Shown: positions 7,363 to 15,301 of the stretch, in pieces
Position numbering within the stretch: position 1 is the first letter of the stretch
How the letters are laid out: each line of letters starts with the position of its first letter
From: Bacteroidales bacterium
GTDB taxonomy: Bacteria; Bacteroidota; Bacteroidia; Bacteroidales; P3
Length of the DNA: 47,374 bases
Assembly: GCA_017480785.1 (NCBI GenBank)
Contig: JAFURZ010000015.1
Span: 1-47,374, forward strand
Direction of reading: 5' to 3'
Notes under the pieces: model-generated
The model's input: the letters and a program-made list of their open reading frames with translations, nothing else
The model's database searches: none
Told to the model about the DNA's origin: nothing
Program-made: the position numbers and the translations under genes

Positions 7363-8694
7363 CTGGCTGATGAAGATGACGGCAATGGCCAGGGGTGCGA
7401 TGTAGCGGATGATGAAGTAGATGGCCTTGCGGATGCCGGCCTTGAGCGTGCCGCTGTTGGTGAGCTCGTCCATGGCGTCGGCACGCTTCATGCGCCAGCC
7501 GACGAAGAGGACGATGAACAGGCCGCCGAGGGGCATGAAGTAGAGGGCGGTGATGTGGTCGAGCAGGTCGAAGAACGAGCGGCCGGCGATGTGCAGGGGG
7601 CTTCCGGTGCGGAAACTGAGGGTGGCCAGCACCCCGATGACGGCGGTGCCGAGTGCGCCGACGATGGCGGCCTTGGTCCGCGAGAGGTGCATCTCCTCGG
7701 TCAGCGCGGCCACGATGACCTCGAGCAGCGAGATGGTGGAGGTGAGGGTGGCGATGACGAGCAGGAGGAAGAAGATGAGGCAGAAGAAGTAGCCGCCGGT
7801 CATCTGCTGGAACACCATGGGGAGGGTGGTGAAGGCGAGCGAGGCGCCGGCTTCGGGCTGTATGCCGAAGCTGAAGGCGGCGGGGAAGATGATGACGCCG
7901 GCCAGCACGGCCACCAGGGTGTCGGCCAGTACCACGCCTATGGCGCTGGAGGTCATGTTGTCCTGCTTGCTGATGTAGGAGCCGTAGGTGATGAGCGCGC
8001 CCATGCCGATGGAGAGCGAGAAGAAGCTCTGCCCGAGGGCGCTGATGAGCACGCGGCCGTTGATTTTGCTGAAGTCGGGGCTGAAGAAGAACTTCAGGCC
8101 CTCGGAGGCACCGCTGAGGGTGAGCGACTTGACGCAGAGCACCACCATGATGACCAGCAGCAGGGGCATGAGTATCTTGGAGTATTTCTCGATGCCGTTC
8201 TTCACTCCGCGGGCCACCACGAAGGCCGTGAGGGCGAGGAATGCCAGCTGGCACACCAGCGGCCACCAGGGATGGCTGGTGAAGGAGGAGAACTGGACCT
8301 GTATCTGCGCGAGGTCTTGCCCGTTGAAGTGGCCGGCGATGCTTTTGCCCAGGTAGCCGAGGGTCCATCCGGCGACGGTGGTGTAGAAGGCGAGGATGAG
8401 GAAAGCGCATCCGACGCCGAGGTAGCCGACGATGGGCCAGGCGCTGCCTTGCCTGGTGAGGATGCGGAAGGCGCCGATGGGGTTGCTGCGGGAACGGCGT
8501 CCGATGATGAATTCGGATATCATCAGCGGGGTGCCGATGGCGAGGGCTATGACGAGGTAGACGATGAGGAATGCCCCACCGCCGTTGGCGCCCGCCTCGC
8601 AGGGGAAGCGGTAGATGTTGCCCAGCCCCAGTGCCGAGCCTGCCGTGGCCATGATGATGCCCAGTTTCGAGCCGAAGTTTTCGCGTTGTTTCAT
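7351..8694 (-). CDS. Sodium-dependent NSS/SNF-family transporter
   Basis: 447 aa with about 11-12 membrane segments. The N-terminal signature GSALGLGNIYRFPCEAGANG (residues about 19-38) is the unwound TM1 substrate/Na+ site of neurotransmitter:sodium symporters, so it probably imports an amino acid or related solute with sodium. The length fits bacterial members of the family. The start ATG 8694 overlaps the stop of the upstream coiled-coil gene (ATGA), so the two are translationally linked. It is the last gene of a minus-strand run that begins with the TerC gene at 12788. Confidence 0.92.
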   Translation of the reverse strand: MKQRENFGSKLGIIMATAGSALGLGNIYRFPCEAGANGGGAFLIVYLVIALAIGTPLMISEFIIGRRSRSNPIGAFRILTRQGSAWPIVGYLGVGCAFLILAFYTTVAGWTLGYLGKSIAGHFNGQDLAQIQVQFSSFTSHPWWPLVCQLAFLALTAFVVARGVKNGIEKYSKILMPLLLVIMVVLCVKSLTLSGASEGLKFFFSPDFSKINGRVLISALGQSFFSLSIGMGALITYGSYISKQDNMTSSAIGVVLADTLVAVLAGVIIFPAAFSFGIQPEAGASLAFTTLPMVFQQMTGGYFFCLIFFLLLVIATLTSTISLLEVIVAALTEEMHLSRTKAAIVGALGTAVIGVLATLSFRTGSPLHIAGRSFFDLLDHITALYFMPLGGLFIVLFVGWRMKRADAMDELTNSGTLKAGIRKAIYFIIRYIAPLAIAVIFISQLVG

Positions 8695-8909
8695 ATTTCT
8701 TGTTTCATTTTTTCCTGTTCGAGTTGTGCGATGCGTGCGGTGAGCTGTGCCACCTGCATCTGCAGAAAATCGTCGCTGTATTTGCGGTCGCAGAAGCCGT
8801 TGCCGCGGGCCACAAAGGCGTCGTCGTCCTCTTGGTCGACGGCGAGGTCGAGGTAGCTGTTGAGCAGGCGCTGGGCCTCTTCGAGTTGTTGTTCCAGGGT
8901 GGTGTTCAT
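8691..8909 (-). CDS. Small coiled-coil protein of unknown function
   Basis: 72 aa. Two helices rich in Leu, Gln and Glu (residues 3-24 and about 48-70, LQMQVAQLTARIAQLEQEK) suggest a short coiled coil, separated by an acidic stretch DQEDDD. No catalytic motif was recognised. Both ends overlap their neighbours by four bases (ATGA with the HAD gene upstream and with the NSS gene downstream), which argues that it is a real translated gene. It may act as a small partner of one of them, but that is only inference. Confidence 0.7.
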   Translation of the reverse strand: MNTTLEQQLEEAQRLLNSYLDLAVDQEDDDAFVARGNGFCDRKYSDDFLQMQVAQLTARIAQLEQEKMKQEI

Positions 8910-9673
8910 GCGTGGAATATTTGGTTGACGGCGTGTTCGATGCCTTCGTCGTCGACGGTGGTGGTGACGAGGTCGGCGGCCTCTTTGACTATCTGTTCGG
9001 CGTTGCCCATAGCCACCCCGATGCCGGCCCAGCGGAGCATCTCGAGGTCGTTGGCGCCGTCGCCGAAAGCGAGGGTTTCCTCCTGACGGATGCCGAAGTG
9101 GCTGCAGAGTGCTTCCATGCCGGCGGCTTTGCTGTTGCCGGCGGCCACGATGTCGGTGAAGGCGGGATGCCAGCGCGGCAGGCGGCAGTGGGGCAGGAGC
9201 GAGGCCACCTGGCTGTCGAGGGCGGCGGGCATGAGGGCGATGATTTGGTAGGCTTCGTGGCGGCGCATGTCGTCGATGTCGACCACCGGCGGCATGGTGA
9301 ACTCCAGCTGGTCGCGCAGCTTGAGGCCCGTCTCGTTGGGTTGGGCCAGCATCATCCCGTCGGCGGTGAATATCATGGTGCAGAGGTTACGCTGCTTGGC
9401 AAAGTCGAGCCAGGCTTCAAGGTCGGCGGACGGGATGGGGTTGGAGAGGAGCACCTTGTCGGGCGTGAACACATAGCCACCGTTCATGGTGATGTGGGCC
9501 TCGAAGCCGACAGGCATAGGGGGGATGAGCACCATCGGGCGGCCGCTGGAGATGAAGGTGTGGACGCCGTGGCGATGCAGGGTGTCGAACGCGCGCACTG
9601 TGCCCTCCGAGACGCGATGGGTCTGGAAGCTCAGCAGGGTGCCGTCGATATCGAAAAAGGCTGCTTTAATCAT
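8906..9673 (-). CDS. Cof-type HAD-superfamily phosphatase
   Basis: 255 aa. FDIDGTLLS at the N-terminus carries the nucleophile and acid/base aspartates of HAD motif I. SSGRP is motif II, and GDGANDLEML near residue 205 is motif IV. The segment between (residues about 80-190) is the C2-type cap of Cof/YidA-like enzymes, which dephosphorylate sugar phosphates or cofactors in the cytoplasm. The exact substrate cannot be read from sequence. It is part of the minus-strand run, 12 bp after the BASS-type transporter, and its stop overlaps the start of the coiled-coil gene. Confidence 0.9.
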   Translation of the reverse strand: MIKAAFFDIDGTLLSFQTHRVSEGTVRAFDTLHRHGVHTFISSGRPMVLIPPMPVGFEAHITMNGGYVFTPDKVLLSNPIPSADLEAWLDFAKQRNLCTMIFTADGMMLAQPNETGLKLRDQLEFTMPPVVDIDDMRRHEAYQIIALMPAALDSQVASLLPHCRLPRWHPAFTDIVAAGNSKAAGMEALCSHFGIRQEETLAFGDGANDLEMLRWAGIGVAMGNAEQIVKEAADLVTTTVDDEGIEHAVNQIFHA

Positions 9674-9685
9674 TAAGGTGATAGA

Positions 9686-10582
9686 CTATTTTTGCTTTTT
9701 ATTCTGTCTGGCCATCTGCCAGGCGTTGAAGAGGTTCTGGTAGACGCTGTAGAAGGCGAGGAATACGGCCGCCAGCGGGTTGAGGAAGGTGTTGGCCATC
9801 CAGATGCCCATAGCGGAGTTCTTCTGTCCGAGGAGCTGGCCGCCGCCGATGCGGTTGCCGTAGCGGCGTCCTATGAGGCGTCCGGTGGCGAACTGCACGA
9901 CGCAGAAGAGGAGCGAGAGGCCGCCCAGCCAGGCGATGACGTACCAATGGCCTTCGCCGTGGAGGAAGATGAAGTCGATGGTTTGTCCCAGGGTGAGCAG
10001 CAGCGCGACGGCCCAGAGATAGAAGCCTAGGATGTTGAAGCGTGCAATGGCGGCATTGGCTTTCGGCCACCAGAGTTGCAGCGCAAGGGCAAGGAAGAAA
10101 GGTAGGGCAAGGGTGGAGCCAATCTTGGTGAACATGAGCAGGAAGCTCTTCCAGAGACCTATTTCAGGATGGTGCCCTATGAGTGTGAATACGATGGGTG
10201 CCACGAGGGCCACCATCAGGTTACCCACGATGGTGTAGGTGGTCACCGTGGCGCGGTTGGCTCCGAGGAGGCACGAGATGACGGCCACCGAGGAGGCTAC
10301 CGGGCAGAGGACGCCGATGAGGACGCCTTCGGCGATGGTGTTGTCGCCGTCGAAGAGGCGTATGAGGAGGTAGCAGCCGATGCTGACCACCACCTGGAAG
10401 AGCATCAGCCATACGTCGAGCATGGTCAGCTTCAGGCGCCGCAGGTCGACGGCGGTGAAGGTGAGCAGCAGGATGGCGAATATAATGAATGGCACCAGTA
10501 CCGACAGGCGGGCGCAAAAGCTGTGCAGCAACAGCCCAAGCACTATGGCAACCGGAAGAACATAAGGACGGAATCGCTGCAT
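9686..10582 (-). CDS. BASS-type (bile acid:Na+ symporter-like) membrane transporter
   Basis: 298 aa with about nine to ten hydrophobic segments. GVLIGVLCPVASSVAVISCL followed by a charged turn and TTYTIVGNLMVAL fits the crossover region of the bile acid:sodium symporter superfamily, where a GxxxxP-type break precedes a polar TM. The substrate is unknown; members move organic acids, arsenite or bile acids. The start codon is 3 bp after the stop of the bifunctional nuclease gene. The C-terminus is Lys-rich (RQNKKQK), as expected for a cytoplasmic tail. Confidence 0.7.
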   Translation of the reverse strand: MQRFRPYVLPVAIVLGLLLHSFCARLSVLVPFIIFAILLLTFTAVDLRRLKLTMLDVWLMLFQVVVSIGCYLLIRLFDGDNTIAEGVLIGVLCPVASSVAVISCLLGANRATVTTYTIVGNLMVALVAPIVFTLIGHHPEIGLWKSFLLMFTKIGSTLALPFFLALALQLWWPKANAAIARFNILGFYLWAVALLLTLGQTIDFIFLHGEGHWYVIAWLGGLSLLFCVVQFATGRLIGRRYGNRIGGGQLLGQKNSAMGIWMANTFLNPLAAVFLAFYSVYQNLFNAWQMARQNKKQK

Positions 10583-10585
10583 ACT

Positions 10586-11137
10586 TTACCCCCTGGACCT
10601 TAGACTGTCTATCTTGGCTTGTATCTCGGCGGCACGCTCGTAGTTCTCCTCCGCCTCGCATCGCCGCAGTTCCTCCTCCAGCCGTTGCAACTCATCCTCT
10701 CCGCTCTTCGCTCTCCGCTCTCCACTCTCCACTCTCACCCCGCAGTCCTCAATCACCTGCTCGTCGGCATAGATGGGGGCGCCTGTGAGCAATGCCAGGG
10801 TGACGGCGTCGGTGGTGCGGCTGTCGAGTGTCTGGAGGTTGAATCCGTCGGAGATATGCAGGGTGGCGTAGAATACACCCTCCACCACCCGGTCGATGGT
10901 TACCTTCTTGAGGGTCAATCCGTATGAGTGCATCATCTGGACTATCAGTTGATGGGTCATCGGGCGCTTTATCTTCTCGTTCTCCTCCGGGTTCTGGGCT
11001 AGCAGGATGCTCTGTGCCTCGCCTCGACCGATGACTATCGGAATCTGACGGCCCTCTTCCGGCTCGTGCAGCATCAGCAGGTAGCTGCCCGTCTGCGACA
11101 TGCCGCTCTGGATGGTTACAGGGTAGACCTTTTTCAT
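10586..11137 (-). CDS. Bifunctional nuclease family protein (DUF151) with UVR-like tail
   Basis: 183 aa from ATG 11137, which overlaps the rdgB stop (ATGA). The N-terminal about 130 residues (IPIVIGRGEAQSILLAQ, RPMTHQL, SRTTDAVTLALLTGAPIYA) match the DUF151 bifunctional nuclease fold. The C-terminal about 35 residues (LQRLEEELRRCEAEENYERAAEIQAKI, residues about 150-176) look like a UVR helical hairpin. Between them residues about 134-148 (GVRVESGERRAKSGED) are encoded by a heptamer array, so the linker seems to have been made from a repeat. It is in the same run as rdgB and the BASS-type transporter. The DNA/RNA target is unknown. Confidence 0.85.
   Translation of the reverse strand: MKKVYPVTIQSGMSQTGSYLLMLHEPEEGRQIPIVIGRGEAQSILLAQNPEENEKIKRPMTHQLIVQMMHSYGLTLKKVTIDRVVEGVFYATLHISDGFNLQTLDSRTTDAVTLALLTGAPIYADEQVIEDCGVRVESGERRAKSGEDELQRLEEELRRCEAEENYERAAEIQAKIDSLRSRG
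10697..10737. repeat. In-frame heptamer array inside the DUF151 gene
   Basis: Six 7-bp units (CTCTCCG, CTCTTCG, CTCTCCG, CTCTCCA, CTCTCCA, CTCTCAC on the plus strand) with exact 7-bp spacing. Read on the coding strand (GGAGAGT-like units) they contain no stop triplet in the frame used and encode the linker VESGERRAKSGED. Confidence 0.8.
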
Positions 11138-11787
11138 CGTTTCAGGTATTCGGTTAGTTTCCTGACCGCGATACCGCGGTGGCTGATAGTGTTTTTCACC
11201 TCGAGGGGCATCTCGGCGAAACTTAGGGCAAAACGGTCGGGCATAAAGACCGGGTCGTAGCCGAAGCCCTCGCCGTTGGAGTGCCGTTCGGTGAGTATCT
11301 GTCCGTCCACCCGGCCTTCGAAATACTTCGGCATTCCCTCCTCGATGAGGCAGATGACCGTACGGAAGCACGCCTTGCGGTTGGTCTGTCCCTCAAGGGC
11401 TTGCAGTAGTTTATTAATGTTGTCGTCGAAGGAGCAGTGTTCGCCGGCATAGCGTGCCGAATAGACTCCCGGGGCGCCGCCGAGGGCCTCGACCTCCAGA
11501 CCGGTGTCGTCGGCAAAGACCCCGTCATAATCAGTGGGTAGTGGGTAGTGGGTAGTGGGTAGCATTTGTCCTCGTGTGCTATCCACTACACACTGTCCAC
11601 TACACACTCTATCCCACACCCATTGTGCCTTCTGCAAGGCATTGCCCTGCAGGGTGTCGGCGGTTTCGGGTATCTCGCCCTCGAGGCCAGCCTCGGCCAG
11701 GGTCACCACCTCGGCCACACCGTCGAGCGCGGCCCTCACTTCCTCCACCTTGTGCTTGTTGTTGGTGGCAAATATCAGTCTTTTCAT
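11134..11787 (-). CDS. rdgB: dITP/XTP pyrophosphatase (RdgB/HAM1)
   Basis: 217 aa from ATG 11787. FATNNKHKVEEVR is the conserved N-terminal S/T-x-N-x-x-K substrate loop. FADDTGLEVEALGGAPGVYS carries the catalytic ADDSGL-type site, and FGYDPVF and SHRG(I) are the base-recognition motifs. The enzyme removes non-canonical purine triphosphates. A normal RdgB goes from the NALxKA helix almost directly to the ADD(S/T)GL strand. Here about 28 extra residues (59-86, including TRGQMLPTTHYPLPTD) lie between them and are encoded by a palindromic heptamer element. The rest of the fold is intact, so the insertion is probably a tolerated surface loop. Both ends overlap neighbours by ATGA. Confidence 0.93.
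   Translation of the reverse strand: MKRLIFATNNKHKVEEVRAALDGVAEVVTLAEAGLEGEIPETADTLQGNALQKAQWVWDRVCSGQCVVDSTRGQMLPTTHYPLPTDYDGVFADDTGLEVEALGGAPGVYSARYAGEHCSFDDNINKLLQALEGQTNRKACFRTVICLIEEGMPKYFEGRVDGQILTERHSNGEGFGYDPVFMPDRFALSFAEMPLEVKNTISHRGIAVRKLTEYLKR
11533..11608. repeat. In-frame palindromic heptamer element inside rdgB
   Basis: Four units AGTGGGT (11533-11560), a core AGCATTTG...GTGCT, then ATCCACT, ACACACT, GTCCACT and ACACACT (11581-11608). The core and flanking units match the element at 18205-18300 in the tolC-like gene, and both genes read it in the same frame as MLPTTHYPL. The coding (minus) strand has ACCCACT, which has no stop in any frame. Confidence 0.88.
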
Positions 11788-12788
11788 GCTTTCACAGGTT
11801 TCTTGATTAGTACCGACAGAGCTACGCTCACCACCAGGATGCCCAGTATGATGGCCAGCGACACCAGTGTCTCGATGTGCCAATGGAAGAATTCGCCGCC
11901 AATCATCTTCGCTCCAATGAAGAGAAGCAGGGCGCCGAGGCCGTAGTGCAGCAGCCAGAAGCGGTCGGCGATGTCGCTCAGCAGGAAGAACAGGCTCCGC
12001 AAGCCCATGATGGCGAAGATGTTGGAGGTATATACAATCACCGGGTCGGTGGTGACCGAGAAGACCGCCGGAATGGAGTCTACGGCGAAGATGATGTCCG
12101 AGAACTCGATGACCAGCAGCACTAGGAATAGCGGTGTCATCATCACCACCGCCTTCCCATCCCCCCCCGCCGCGGGGACTCGGTGAAAAAAGTCGTGCCC
12201 GTAGCTCTCCTTGGTGACGGGGAAGTGCTTCGAGGCGAAGCGCACCACGGGGTGGTTGGCTGTGTCCACCTGTTCGTCCCCCTTCGGACGGAACATCTTC
12301 ACGCCGCTGTAGATGAGTATCACGCCGAAGACGGCCAGCAGCCAGGAGAATTTGGTCACCAGCGCCCCCAAGGCGAAGATGAAGATGAACCTCAGCACGA
12401 TGGCGCCGAAGATGCCCCAGAAGAGCACCCGGTGGTAGTATTCCTTCTTGATGCCGAAGCTCACGAATATCATTATCATCACAAAGATGTTGTCAATCGA
12501 GAGACTCTCCTCGAGGAAGTAGCCTGAGAGGAACTGCATTGCCGTCTCGTGGCGGTAGGCGTTCAGCTTCGCCACCGTGGCGAAGTCGCCCAGCGGGCGT
12601 CCGTGCACCCATTCGGCGTGGAAGTAGAGCAACACGGCGAACCCCATCGCCAAGGCCACCCACATCAGCGTCTGCAACGCCGCCTCCTTCACGCTCACCA
12701 CATGGTCCTTCTTGTGGAAGACTGTCAGGTCCAGCGTCAGCATCACCACCACGAAGACCATGAAGATGATAAAGAAAAGATTGTTCAT
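11784..12788 (-). CDS. TerC/Alx family membrane protein
   Basis: 334 aa with about nine membrane segments. EESLSIDNIFV and the paired EFSDIIFAVDSIPAVF are the family's acidic intramembrane motifs. TerC/Alx proteins are linked to metal-ion (manganese) efflux and tellurite resistance; Alx-type members respond to alkaline pH. It leads the minus-strand run and its stop overlaps the rdgB start (ATGA). Only 39 bp separate it from the divergent chromate transporter gene, so both promoters must lie in or near that short gap. Confidence 0.9.
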   Translation of the reverse strand: MNNLFFIIFMVFVVVMLTLDLTVFHKKDHVVSVKEAALQTLMWVALAMGFAVLLYFHAEWVHGRPLGDFATVAKLNAYRHETAMQFLSGYFLEESLSIDNIFVMIMIFVSFGIKKEYYHRVLFWGIFGAIVLRFIFIFALGALVTKFSWLLAVFGVILIYSGVKMFRPKGDEQVDTANHPVVRFASKHFPVTKESYGHDFFHRVPAAGGDGKAVVMMTPLFLVLLVIEFSDIIFAVDSIPAVFSVTTDPVIVYTSNIFAIMGLRSLFFLLSDIADRFWLLHYGLGALLLFIGAKMIGGEFFHWHIETLVSLAIILGILVVSVALSVLIKKPVKA

Positions 12789-12827
12789 TTGTGCAATATA
12801 TTAGTCATTTATTAGTTATCACAACAC

Positions 12828-13376
12828 ATGATAACGTATCTTATGGCAAAATATTGTGACATATTCTGGAGTTTTTTCAAGGTGGGCACTTTCACCATCG
12901 GCGGGGGCTACGCCATGCTGCCGCTCATGCAGCGCGAGCTCGTCGACCGGCACGGGTGGCTGAGCGAGGAGGAGTTCCTCGACCAAGTGGCCCTCGCGCA
13001 GGCCATGCCGGGTGTCTTCGCCGTCAACATGGCCTCCCTCACAGGCTTCCGCCTGCGGCGCGGGTGGGGGAGCGTGGCCGCCATCGTGGGCAACGTGATG
13101 ATGCCCATTGTCTTCATCCTCCTGCTGGCCATGTTCTTCCGCGCTTTCCGCGAGAATGTCTATGTCGAGCGCATCTTCCTCGGCCTGCGCCCCGCCGTGG
13201 TGGCCCTCATCGCCGCCCCCGTCTTCACCATCGCCCGCAGCGCCAAGGTCACCTGGTCCAATGTGTGGATACCCGTCGTGTGCGCACTGCTCATCTGGCT
13301 CCTCGGTGTCAACCCCGCCATCGTTGTCCTCGCCGCCGCCCTCCTCGGCCTGCTCTATTCAAAAATTAGAAATTAG
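12828..13376 (+). CDS. chrA: Chromate transporter, N-terminal-type half (short-chain CHR)
   Basis: 182 aa. FKVGTFTIGGGYAMLPLMQRE is the conserved CHR signature, followed by DQVALAQAMPG. About six hydrophobic segments follow. This is half the size of long ChrA, so it is a short-chain CHR that works with the second half at 13400. The pair exports chromate or a related anion. ATG 12843 (MAKYCDIF) is an alternative start. The stop codon TAG lies inside a heptamer array (13365-13399) that also abuts the start of the next gene. Confidence 0.88.
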   Translation: MITYLMAKYCDIFWSFFKVGTFTIGGGYAMLPLMQRELVDRHGWLSEEEFLDQVALAQAMPGVFAVNMASLTGFRLRRGWGSVAAIVGNVMMPIVFILLLAMFFRAFRENVYVERIFLGLRPAVVALIAAPVFTIARSAKVTWSNVWIPVVCALLIWLLGVNPAIVVLAAALLGLLYSKIRN

Positions 13377-13399
13377 CAATTAGAAATTAGAAATCAGAA
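13365..13399. repeat. Heptamer array joining the two chromate transporter genes
   Basis: Five 7-bp units (ATTAGAA, ATTAGCA, ATTAGAA, ATTAGAA, ATCAGAA). The TAG stop of the first gene is inside the array, and ATG 13400 of the second follows the last unit directly. Confidence 0.85.
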
Positions 13400-13975
13400 A
13401 TGATTTTCCTCGAGCTGTTCTACACCTTCCTGCTCATCGGCCTCCTCACCTTCGGCGGCGGCTACTCCATGGTGGCCCTGATACAGGGTGAAGTCGTTAC
13501 GCACCATGGTTGGATGAGTGCCGCCGAGTTCACCGACCTGCTGGCCGTCAGCCAGATGACACCCGGCCCCGTGGGCATCAACACCGCCACCTATGCCGGC
13601 TACACCGCTGTCCTCAACGCCGGCTATCCTCAGTGGGCCGCCGTCGGGGGCTCCCTGCTCGCCTCCTTGGCTGTCATCATCCTGCCCGTAGCGCTGACCA
13701 TGCTGGTGGGCGGCTGGCTGCTGCGCCACAAGGAGCACCCCACCGTTGCCACCGTGATGCGCATGCTCCGCCTCGCCATCGTCGGCCTCATCGCCGCCGC
13801 CGCGCTGGGCCTCGTCTCGGCCGAGAGCTTCGGCATGCCGGGACTCAACCGCCGGTTCATCACCTCAGTGCTCATCTTCGCCGCCGTTTTCCTCCTCTCG
13901 TGGCGCAAAAAAGCGAGTCCGATAGCCCTGATTTTGGCCTCCGGAGTGGCTGGACTCGTAATTTATTCATTTTAA
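13400..13975 (+). CDS. chrA: Chromate transporter, C-terminal-type half (short-chain CHR)
   Basis: 191 aa. FLLIGLLTFGGGYSMVALIQGE repeats the CHR signature (here residues about 9-30), then DLLAVSQMTPGPVGINTATY, with about six hydrophobic segments. It is a separate half, not a frameshifted end of the first, since both have their own start and the same domain. The two halves probably form a heterodimer in the inner membrane. It starts 23 bp after the stop of its partner, directly on the heptamer array. Confidence 0.88.
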   Translation: MIFLELFYTFLLIGLLTFGGGYSMVALIQGEVVTHHGWMSAAEFTDLLAVSQMTPGPVGINTATYAGYTAVLNAGYPQWAAVGGSLLASLAVIILPVALTMLVGGWLLRHKEHPTVATVMRMLRLAIVGLIAAAALGLVSAESFGMPGLNRRFITSVLIFAAVFLLSWRKKASPIALILASGVAGLVIYSF

Positions 13976-13994
13976 GAGTAGATAGACACCTTAT

Positions 13995-14059
13995 GTCTTA
14001 CCACCGTGGTAAGACTTGATAAGGCGTTGGTAAGGCCTTGGTAAGGCGATGGTAAGTCG
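13995..14059. repeat. Palindrome plus 11-bp tandem array, copy 2
   Basis: GTCTTACC/GGTAAGAC forms a palindrome (13995-14015), followed by 11-bp units TTGATAAGGCG, TTGGTAAGGCC, TTGGTAAGGCG and ATGGTAAGTCG (14016-14059). It has the same architecture as 5568-5633. It lies between the convergent chromate transporter and ABC permease genes, where a bidirectional terminator might be expected, but no T tract is present. Confidence 0.75.
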
Positions 14060-14110
14060 ATGACCCCGCCGCAGCCGCTTCTCATGGTCTTGTCGGGCCC
14101 GGCCGCTTCG

Positions 14111-15301
14111 TTATTTTCTCTTGAACAGTTTAATCATCCGCAGGGAGAGGCAGGCGGTGGCGAAGTAGGCCGCTGCCTGAATCCACAGGGCCAGGTATTC
14201 GCCGCGCACCTCGGCCAGCGTGGCGCCCATGGAGGAGATGCGCACAAAGCCCTGGATGCCCGGGGTGGAGGGGAAGAGGTAGCTCAGGGCCAACCAGAAG
14301 CGGGGCATGTTGCTCTGTGGCCATACGAGGCCGCTGAGGAAGAAGAGGATGACAGAGAAGAAGAGTCCGCAGAGGAGGGTGCTCATGCGCTGACGTGAGA
14401 AGAGGTTGCCGAAGGTCATGGCGAAGCAGGCGGTGGCGACGATGAAGGGCAGCAGGAAGAGGAGAATGTCGGCTATGCTGCCCAGCTGCGGGAGTCCGAA
14501 GAGGCGGGGCATAATCCAGAGGTCGAAGAGGGCAATGGGGAAGTAAATGAGGAGGAAGCAGAGGAGGCGTCCGAGGGTGACGCGGTGGATGGAGCGTCTG
14601 CGCAGGTGTGGGGGTATGAGGCGCAGGGCGCGGCGGTTCTCGTTGGCGTCGCCGCAGAGCACGCAGATGCCGAAGAAGAGGGTTTGGTGCACGACGAGCA
14701 GCAGGAGCGCCGGGATGAAGTAGCTGGCATAGCCTCCCGTGGGATTGAAGAGTTTGACATCGTCGTAGGCGATGGGTTGTACCTGCACCTCGGCCTGCTC
14801 GCCGGTGACGCCCTCGGTGGACTGGTGCTGCAGTTCGATACAATGCATCTCGTCGAGCATCACGTCGCTGCCGCCCATGAGGGCGTTCTTGTAGTAGATG
14901 AAGGAGCTGATGTCGCAGAAGCAGGTGACGTGGGCGGTCTTGTCCTGCGCCAGGCAGGCGCCGTAGTCGCGCGGCAGGAGGAAGACGGCTTTCACATTGT
15001 GGTCGGAGAGGAGCCGACCCGCCTCGGCCATCGAGGCACAGCGGTATGCCACCGTCAGTTCCGGGGTGGCGTCCAGCTTGTGCACGAAGCGCTTCGAGGC
15101 GTCGCTGTGCGAGAGGTCCACCACCGCCACCGGCATCTCGTGCAGCGCCTCGAGGTGATATATATAGTAGTATAGGGGAGGGTAGACTACCGTCGCCAGG
15201 AAGAAGATGACGATGGTGGTCTTGTCGCTGAACACACGTCGCACCTCGGCCGCCAGCACATCCCAGATGTCTCTCAGGATGACAGTCACCCGTTTCAGCA
15301 T
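14111..15301 (-). CDS. ABC-2 type permease of an efflux system (second)
   Basis: 396 aa from ATG 15301. One N-terminal membrane segment (residues about 25-50) is followed by a large extracytoplasmic domain (about 50-200) and then five C-terminal membrane segments, the layout of ABC-2/YhiH-type drug or polymer exporters. The motif VAVVDLSHSDASKRFVHKL (residues about 57-75) parallels VGVVDLDGTYLSRRLCHEL in the neighbour, so the two are paralogues and probably dimerise. No ATPase gene is visible in the operon. The C-terminal KLFKRK is cytoplasmic. It overlaps the upstream permease by 7 bp. Confidence 0.85.
   Translation of the reverse strand: MLKRVTVILRDIWDVLAAEVRRVFSDKTTIVIFFLATVVYPPLYYYIYHLEALHEMPVAVVDLSHSDASKRFVHKLDATPELTVAYRCASMAEAGRLLSDHNVKAVFLLPRDYGACLAQDKTAHVTCFCDISSFIYYKNALMGGSDVMLDEMHCIELQHQSTEGVTGEQAEVQVQPIAYDDVKLFNPTGGYASYFIPALLLLVVHQTLFFGICVLCGDANENRRALRLIPPHLRRRSIHRVTLGRLLCFLLIYFPIALFDLWIMPRLFGLPQLGSIADILLFLLPFIVATACFAMTFGNLFSRQRMSTLLCGLFFSVILFFLSGLVWPQSNMPRFWLALSYLFPSTPGIQGFVRISSMGATLAEVRGEYLALWIQAAAYFATACLSLRMIKLFKRK

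Noticed and set aside
7555-8856. A long plus-strand frame opposite the NSS transporter gene
   Set aside because: Glu/Gly/Asp-rich antisense shadow without domains.
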